49,332 nt of DNA from a virus, in IMG/VR virus record IMGVR_UViG_3300042883_000878, positions 1 to 49,332 of that record. One strand, given 5' to 3'. Both the position numbers and the translations under genes were made by a program. How positions within the stretch are numbered: position 1 is the stretch's first letter; the number at the start of each line of letters is the position of its first letter. The notes under the pieces were generated by a model. The model was given only the letters and a program-made list of their open reading frames with translations. It had not been told where the DNA came from and did no database searches. Of the stretch, positions 33,962 through 42,900 are shown in pieces.

Positions 33962-36900
33962 TTACAGAGTCTTTTTAATTGGACCAATATTTCTTAAACC
34001 ATATCCTCTTCTTTGGATAGTTGGGAAAGTTGATAATCCAGCGTCAACATTATAAGCAGAAACTGCAATCGAAATAGGTGATGTTGATCTTGTAAATGTA
34101 GGTCCAGATAGTTTACCCCAAGAGAATTTACCCACAGAAGATCCAGTTGTTGCAATCCCAACAATGGAAGAATTTGAATGAATATTGCAAGTAATAATTC
34201 CTATTGAACTATTGAATGCACTGATATTGTAAATATTATCCAAGAAAGTAGTTCCAACTCCAACTCTTGCTGAATTGGTTGTATAAATCGAAGTTACGCC
34301 GTTTCCAACTGAGGTATTGAAGATATAAATTGGTTGACCAACCACTAAATCTGTAAATGGTGCGAGAGATGGATCTAATGTGAATCTAATCGCAAGATCA
34401 GTACTAATTCCAACTGTTGTTCCAATTCCAGTAATGTTTCCAGAGAATCCTTGTAAAATAGTTACATTAGAAATATTTTCATAAGTAGGATCTGGTAAAG
34501 GAACAAGAACCTGTGGAATACTTGATGATGTATATCCATATCCAGGATTTGTAATTGTGACTACCGATAGTGATCCATTTACAATAGAAACAGTTGCAGT
34601 AGCAGTGGTTCCAATACCAACACCAATTGATGGTGGTGCAGAAATACTAACCGTTACTGCTGCTCCAATGTATCCACTACCAGCATTACTAATTGTTAAT
34701 GACTGAATAGTACCTCCAGCAGAAACAGTCGCTGTAATAGCAGCAGAAACTGGGTCTGGAGAACCAGAAACAATAAGAGCATCAAAATCAATGCTTCCTG
34801 GGGATTCACCTTCATAATTAAAGAATTGTGCATTATCAACGTAAATTTCTTTGTCCGATGCTGAAATATTTCTAATAACCTTTGCAGTTGGATAAATCTG
34901 GGACTCGATAGAATCTCTAGATTTGGAAACCACATTACCTTCAATAATTTTGTCTACCTTTTGTTTAGTCCAATTTACTGGTTTGAAATTTTGAGTATCA
35001 ATTCCCTGTAAGGTATAGAGATTTGTTTGAACTTTATCTGCTGATGAAATATCAGTAATAATTCTCAAATCTTGAGTTGTTGTAATTTCCAATAATTGAT
35101 TATTACTATAAACTTGTAAATCATCACCTACCTTAAGAGTTTCATTGACATCTGCACTACTACTATCAGAAGAACTTCCTCTATAGAAGAAAATATCAAC
35201 ATTATCTCCCGATTTGGGTGCTTCAGTAAAGGTGAATGATGTTCCACCATTAAATTGATATGATAATTTTGGTTGTTGCAAAATTCCATTGATAAAAATT
35301 AGTAGTAAGGCATCAAAATCTATTAATTGCGAATCTTGATTGGAAGGATTTCTTTCAAAACTTAATAATTGTGAATTGTAGTAAAGTGGGAAACGAGTTC
35401 TTGAACCATCCTGATAATTTTTAATTGAATCAATATAATCAAGTTCTCCAAATTGCCACGCTCCAAATGAATCTGTAAACGTATCTAAAACAGTGAGTTC
35501 AAAATCTAGAGCAGGTAAAGATAGACCATACGCAGTTACTAATCCTACAGGTTTAAATACATCACCTTTTTTAAACCCATATCCAGGTCTTGTAATATTA
35601 AACCTAGTAACTTCAAATAAAGTAGATCCAACACCTACAGTAGAACTAGATCCTACTTCAACATTAAGAAGTAATCCAATTCCAGTATCAGTTGTTGTGC
35701 CAATACCTAATCTAGATACGCCAGTTACTGATAGATTTTCATAATTTGGAGGTGAAATATTAATAGTTGGTCTGTTATAACCTGTACCTCCTCCCACAAT
35801 TGTAAATGATAAAGTTCCGCCTGCACCAACTAAAGCAGTAATTGTAGCGGCAGCACCCATATGTCCACTTTCAGTTACTGCTATGGAAACTGGGCTTCTA
35901 TATCCAGAACCATAATTTCCAGTTGTGCCAATTCCAATCGATACAATAGAACCTCCAGAAATAATGGCAGTTACTGAGGCACCTACAAGTGGAGCATATC
36001 CAAGACCTGGAGTAGATCCTAATGATACAATCATTCCACCTCTAGGTAATTGATTCATATTAACATCAGATTGAGAAATTACAATAGACCCATTAGTGGA
36101 TGTAATTCCGGAAAATACAATACTACTAATTCCAACAGACGTATTTTCAATGATATTGTAGTTATTATTTGTATTATTTTGAGTAGTTGGTGTTTGAAAG
36201 ATTCCATTGATGAACACAATTCCATTTCCACCTGTAGATCCTAAACCTACTGTACCAATTCCTTGAGAGGATAGTGTGTAGGTTTGTCCAATTCCAGTAA
36301 ATCTTTCGGAAATATTATCATATACTTGGTTTGTTGTGTAATCGTTTCTCAGGAAAACTCTACCATTAAAGTATGCTCTTTCCTCATCCAAATTATCTAA
36401 ATCGGAACTTAACTGATCTTCAAGACTTCCTTGTGGTGCATCAGTGAAATAAATTTCATTACCCACAATGTTAAATGATCCCCTATAGACATTTACCGTA
36501 GAAAGGTTATTATGAGTAGTTGAAGAAGACCCAACAAATCCTCTAGTAACTTCAACTAATGGAATTGCTCCACTAAAGGTAATAGGTCCAATTGTAGTGG
36601 TTCCTAATCCAACATTGTTTACTCTCATATATTCATTATCAATCTTAAGAATATCTCCAAGAGATACTGAAGAAATTCCACTTAGAGCAAATGTAGTAAG
36701 TCCTGCTCCAATTTGAGATTGATTATTGAGAGTGTGATTAATTAGAGAATATGCTATTGGATATTGGACAACATTATTAATAGAAATGATAGATTTTTCA
36801 TTTTTCTTAACCATTTCAAGTTGATGGGCATTTCCTTGACCCACAGAGGTGAATGTTACACAGATTCCCGAAAGTGCATAGTCTTTTCTTGTAGATAATT

Positions 36901-39900
36901 TAAACTTATCATTATTAATTTTATAAGCATATACTGTTCTTGGTAGACGATTTGTAACTAGCCCAACAGAATTTAGAGTTGACCCAATACCTACGGATGT
37001 TGCACCAATTCCCAAGAATGTTGAAGTTGGTGTATAAATTAATTCTTCTCCAGTACTAAAGAAATGATTGGTTAAAGTAAATTCTCCAGTTGCAAAATCT
37101 AATACAGAACTATCTGAAGGATTAAAAGACTTCATAAAAATTGGATATCCTTGATAGTTTAATTCAAAGTTTAGTCTATTAATACTATTGCTATTTGGGG
37201 AATAATATCTAGAAGTTTTAACAGATTCGATAATACTTGCATACTGTAGATCTGATGGTGTATTGAATTCATCAATCTCAGTATAGAACTTTTCATTAAA
37301 TGATAAAATCTCAAATGTTCCTAATAATGAAGAATCTGGATAAAACTTTAGACTTGCTGTTGATCCAGAAATTTCTCCACCAAATGTTCCAATACCCATA
37401 GTGCTTCCAACAGATAAGAATGGATATTGAACAGTGTAAGTTTCATTAGAATCTGAAATCATCATTACTTGATGTAATGCACTAGTATTACCAATACTAA
37501 CTTTTATTGTTGATTTCACTGAAGTGAAATCATTAAGATCTAATGATATTACAGTAGAAGCTGAAGAGACATTCGAATAGTTAGAAACGTAATTTACAGT
37601 TCTTTCATATCCATCAAGTTCTCCAGATTCTTTAAATCTATATGTTCCAATTCCTGCTGCAGTCGTATTAAATACAATATTCTTACTTCTAACTATAATA
37701 TCATTTGATGAAGTATTTGTGTAGTTTAATGTGAGAACCCCAGCAGAAATTGATGCACCAAACGACCCTATAAAATTACTACTCAATTCCTCATTAGAAT
37801 CAAAATAGAATTCAGTGATATTTGTATCAGTTCCATCATGATCTACATATACTTCTACATAATTCATTTCATTTGTAGTAGTATCAAGAATATGAATATT
37901 AGAATATACAGACTCTAATGATGACGTATTTTGAGAAATTAATGCTGTCGTAATTCCTGAAGATACTGAAGCGTTAGATCCAATTAAATTTACAAATCCT
38001 ATTGATGTTGTTCCAATTCCACTAAAGAATGTTGAGAAATTAGTATTTAAAATTTTAATCTTATAATCTTCACTGTAGGGATCAATAGGATTAAATCTTA
38101 AATAGAAATTATCCAAATCGTCTATAAATCCAGAAATATCTCCAATTTGATCATCAATATTTGTTATACTGGATTTTTCTAAAGTGTAAACATTGGTGTC
38201 ACTATTAATTACTACTACTTCAGTAAATTGAATTTTTGTATAATCATTATTTGTTATTTGAATCAAATATCTATTATGCTTTTGTAAAGGAGAAATCGAT
38301 AATAGATTTGCAAAATTATTAATAGTAGAATCAGAACTTGAAAATTCTGAACTAATATCATCAATTTCCAAAACTCTATTTGTACGACACTCAATATAAT
38401 CGGCAAGTTTTCTATTTTTAAGATTCAAGAATTTAGAGGTATCATTAATTGTGTCTACATCAACCACTAAATCAAAATTATTGATAGTATCAACTCTACG
38501 TTCATCAATAATATTGTAAAGAATATTCGTAAATACTCCTACAGTGGTAGTTCCTACTCCAACATTTTGTGCAATTGTAGTATCTGCAAAATTCTTTAGT
38601 CCACTTGGATGGAGAATACTATTGACTGGTGTAACAATGTCCACCCATTCCCGATTACTCTTGATAGAGTATGAAAGATTTTGATAATAATCATTGTCTG
38701 GAATAACTTGATTATCCTCATCCAATTTCCCAACATCATCAGACCATCCAAGTTTTTGACTTGATCCATATCCTACTTCAAATTGTCCTGTGGTTTTTTC
38801 TACCGCATTAACAGTTGCTAAATTTCCTGATTGTACACCACGAATTATTTCATTTGGTGATAATTCATATTTTCCTGATACTTTAATATAATTTTCATTA
38901 TACTGAACTATCCTTAAATCTTGAATATCAAATTCAGTTTCATTCTGTACTGATAAAGTTTCACCAATAGTAAATGGAGAGTATGTTTGTGATACTTCAA
39001 ATTTTGGATAATTGTTATAATTAACAATGGATCCATAAGATTCTTGTATAGTTTTTGCTATGCCAACATTCGTAGACAATCCAACAAGACTATATTCTAG
39101 TTTTCTTGGGAGAATAGTTGCAGAATTTTCATAAGTTATTACATCAAAAAAGTCATATCCATAGTCCTCAGAATTAAATCCATCACCATCTAAACTATAC
39201 TTTTGAATACCTTCAACATAGATTTTATCTCCTACAGAAAATGGTTCTGTAGAAAAACCGCTAAGGGGAGTTACAAGATAGCAAGTTACTATTCCTGAAG
39301 AAGATGATAAAATAGTTTGAATTCCAACACCATTACTATTGTTTATTGATTTAATTTCTACGATAGATGATGGCAGTCCTTTTGGTTGTTGTAGGACATC
39401 AACGGAAACTATTCCGGATCCAAATATATTGGATGATAAATATCCAGAATCTATACGCTCCTTTGAATCACTATCTACAATAATTAAATCTGGGGCGCTG
39501 GTATAATTTTTTCCACTATCAAGAACTGTTACTTTCGAAATTGTATTAGCATTTTCAATTGTAACTAATGTTGGGATTGCTGCTGTTGGGCGTAAGGTCT
39601 TATCTGAAGAATACTCAAATCCTTCATTTAAAATTCTTGTTTCATTGATTTTTCCAATACCATCAGATTTTGTAATTAAATATGCACCTTGACCATTTGC
39701 AGAATCTGTTCCTTTAAAAATGGGAATTTTATTAAAACCAACTCCAGAAGAAATTGTTCTGATTTTAGAAATTCCACCAGAAGCAGTTCTAGAATTTGTT
39801 GTGTACTTTAGAACTTCACATTCAGAAAAATCATAAGATAATTTTTCTGGAATATATTGAAGAGATATATTAAATGTTGTTGTACCAACACCGGAAATGG

Positions 39901-42900
39901 AATATTCTCCATTATAATAACTATCTACAAGAGTAATCTGGGAATAATTATTTACCTCAGTATCTGCAGTACTAATATATCCAGATTTCTCTAACGCATA
40001 AAAAAGTTGCGAAGGTAATTGAGAACTATAATTGATTGTAAGCGAAGCATTTGTAGAAACACCAACTGTTCCAACACCACTTACTGAGAAACTATTTGTA
40101 GATCCTGTGGAAACAAATTCATCCTTAAAATCTTTATCATAAAAGATTTTAAAATTATATCCAGATAGAGAAGAATCACTTAAATCAAATATAAGGTTAT
40201 TATTTTTAACTGACGCTAATGGTGGATTAATTGGACCTAATTGATGCGTTGAAACGGAGGCATTTGTAATATTGGTAGTTAATGGAGGATTTGAGGTAGA
40301 ATCCTTTAAAGTTTCACATAATTTAAATATGTTTTTATCGACTTTATAAACATAGTATGTTCCAGTAGATAATCCTGTAGCAACAGTTGATGCAGTATAA
40401 ACTACTTTTTGTCCTGTCTCTAAACCGTGATCAGGTATAGTTATTTGGTCTGTTAAAGTATTAATTCCTGATGAAGAAAATTGGAGTGAATTTATTAATA
40501 GTTTTTTTCTTGTGGAATCATATTTAACTCTAACCGATGTTGATGTTCCAATTCCTACGGATAGATTTGGTTTAACAGTAAGATTTATCGTATCACCCGA
40601 GATGAGATTGTGTGATGTCGATAGTGAAACTTGTGTTTTAATTTTTTCAACATCACCTTTTACTTGTGTAAAGTTTGATTGTAAAGAATATTGGTAATCA
40701 TTAGAACCATTAGACTGGAAGAATAAACCCTTTGTTGAAGTTGTAAGACCAACTTGTGTGACAATGCCAATATGATCTACAGATTGGTTAATAATATATA
40801 CTATCTGACTATCTCCACTTGATGGCAAATTAAACGCTGCACTACCAGAGGTATTTGCTACAGAAATAGCGGAAGTTCCTGATGGTTTTGAGAATATTAC
40901 TGCCTGATTTGTTTTAAATTGATGATTTGGTAGGTAAATTGATTGAGTTGGGATTGAAATTACATTATTAGTTTGAACACCAACATTATATGTAACCGCA
41001 ATTCCAATACCAGAAGTTGTACCAACACCAACAGATTGAGTTGGATTAAAATATACTAGATCATTAATTTTGGATTCAAAATAATCTACTGATTTATTAA
41101 TAGTAAACGTATCTGGAGCAAAATAAACTGGTGTGGTTGCAGTATGAGCAGTTCCTGTTGTTTCTCTAAGAACTCTTATGATATTATTAAAAATATTTAA
41201 AACCGATAGTGTTTCTGACTCAATTGCAATAGAACTACCAATTGAAATATTTTCTGGAATGCTTGTGATGTAAATATCAGTTACGATACCTGCGGCAGAA
41301 TATGCAGGAATTTGTTGAATGAGAGTTGAAGTATATGAAGTTACTCCAATTTGTTGAAAACCATTTAAAGAACTTAATGAGGATGAAAATCCTGATACAT
41401 TTACATAATCAAGATTCTCTAAACTATGTTTTGGAGAAACTGTAACCTTAATTTCTTGACCATTATTCCAAGTAAAAATGGCATCGTTATAAAAATTATT
41501 TGTGGATTGTAGGTCTACAATATCTTTTCCGGTAATTGCTGAAACTTGTGCTGATAATCCAGACCCTCCAGTATTTGATTGATCAAATACCAAATTATCA
41601 CCTACTTTATATCCATCACCTGCATTAATAATATTAAATTCTTCGACCGAACCTGTAGTTACAGAGTCTACAATCGTTAATTGATTGATAACCTCATTTG
41701 ACTCTACAATAAAATCATTTCCAGCATAGTCTTCATTTACTTTATATGGTAGTGTATTTCTGATAAGATTTGATTTATTGAAATCAAATGTCTGATCTAA
41801 AGAAATATTTTCTGAAATAAATTTGGACCTATAACTTTCTCCGATAAAATATGGGAATTGTCCTACCAAGTTGCCAAATACATCTTCAACACAAGTTGCA
41901 AAATATGCGTAGACTCCGTTTGGAAACTCTGGGGTTTTACAATATCTTCCATTGTATTCATCCAAATCTCCAGAATTTGTAAATTTATAATCCTTTATGA
42001 AGAATCCACCATCAAATCCGGAGGGTCTATTTTCAATATTGGAAGTGTTTAAAGTATATCCAGAAACTAATCTCTTAATTTGAGAATTATCATCTTCTGG
42101 ATCTGAATATCCATAAGAACCGTAGATTGGATTTCCATCATATGCCCAACCAATAATTGGTGAATGGGACTCTCCACTATCATTCAATTCATCTTGAATT
42201 TTTTGGGAATATCCACAAACACTGTACTGTAAATTATTTTTAGAAGAAGTGATTAATTCATTTGAAATTTCTCTACTATCTTTCTCTTCTCCATATAGGA
42301 AAGTTTTATTGGCAGATATTGATCTTACTTGTGGATCTAATATTGCATTTTTGCCAGCAGGTACTACTGATATTGATGTATTTGTATTACTATATCCAGA
42401 TCCAGGATTTACAATTACTGCATCAACAATTTTATTATTAACAATTACTGGTCTAATTGCAGCACCAGTTCCACTACCAGTTACTACTATATCTGGAGTA
42501 GAATAATACTCTGATCCTCCATATTGAATGTTTACATCTTCTATCCTTCCATTTATAACTATTGGGATAAATTGGGCATTTTTTCCATTTTTTATAACAA
42601 CTTGCGGTTTCTTGTGAACGTTAAGAATGTTAGATCCATAGTCCAATCCTTGCTCATAAACATAAACATCAGTAATCTCCCCTCTTATCACAGGAGTGGC
42701 AACGATAGATCCAATAATCTGGGTACTACCAACACCTACAGAACTATAAGTTACAGATAAAGAAATTTCCGGATAATTGAAAATTTGATATCCAGATCCC
42801 ACACTCTCAAACTTAACATAATTTCTTCTTTGATAATTTTCTATGGATGTTCCAGCAATACCTGCATTGGCAAGTCTGAAAGTACTATCGTCTAACTTAA

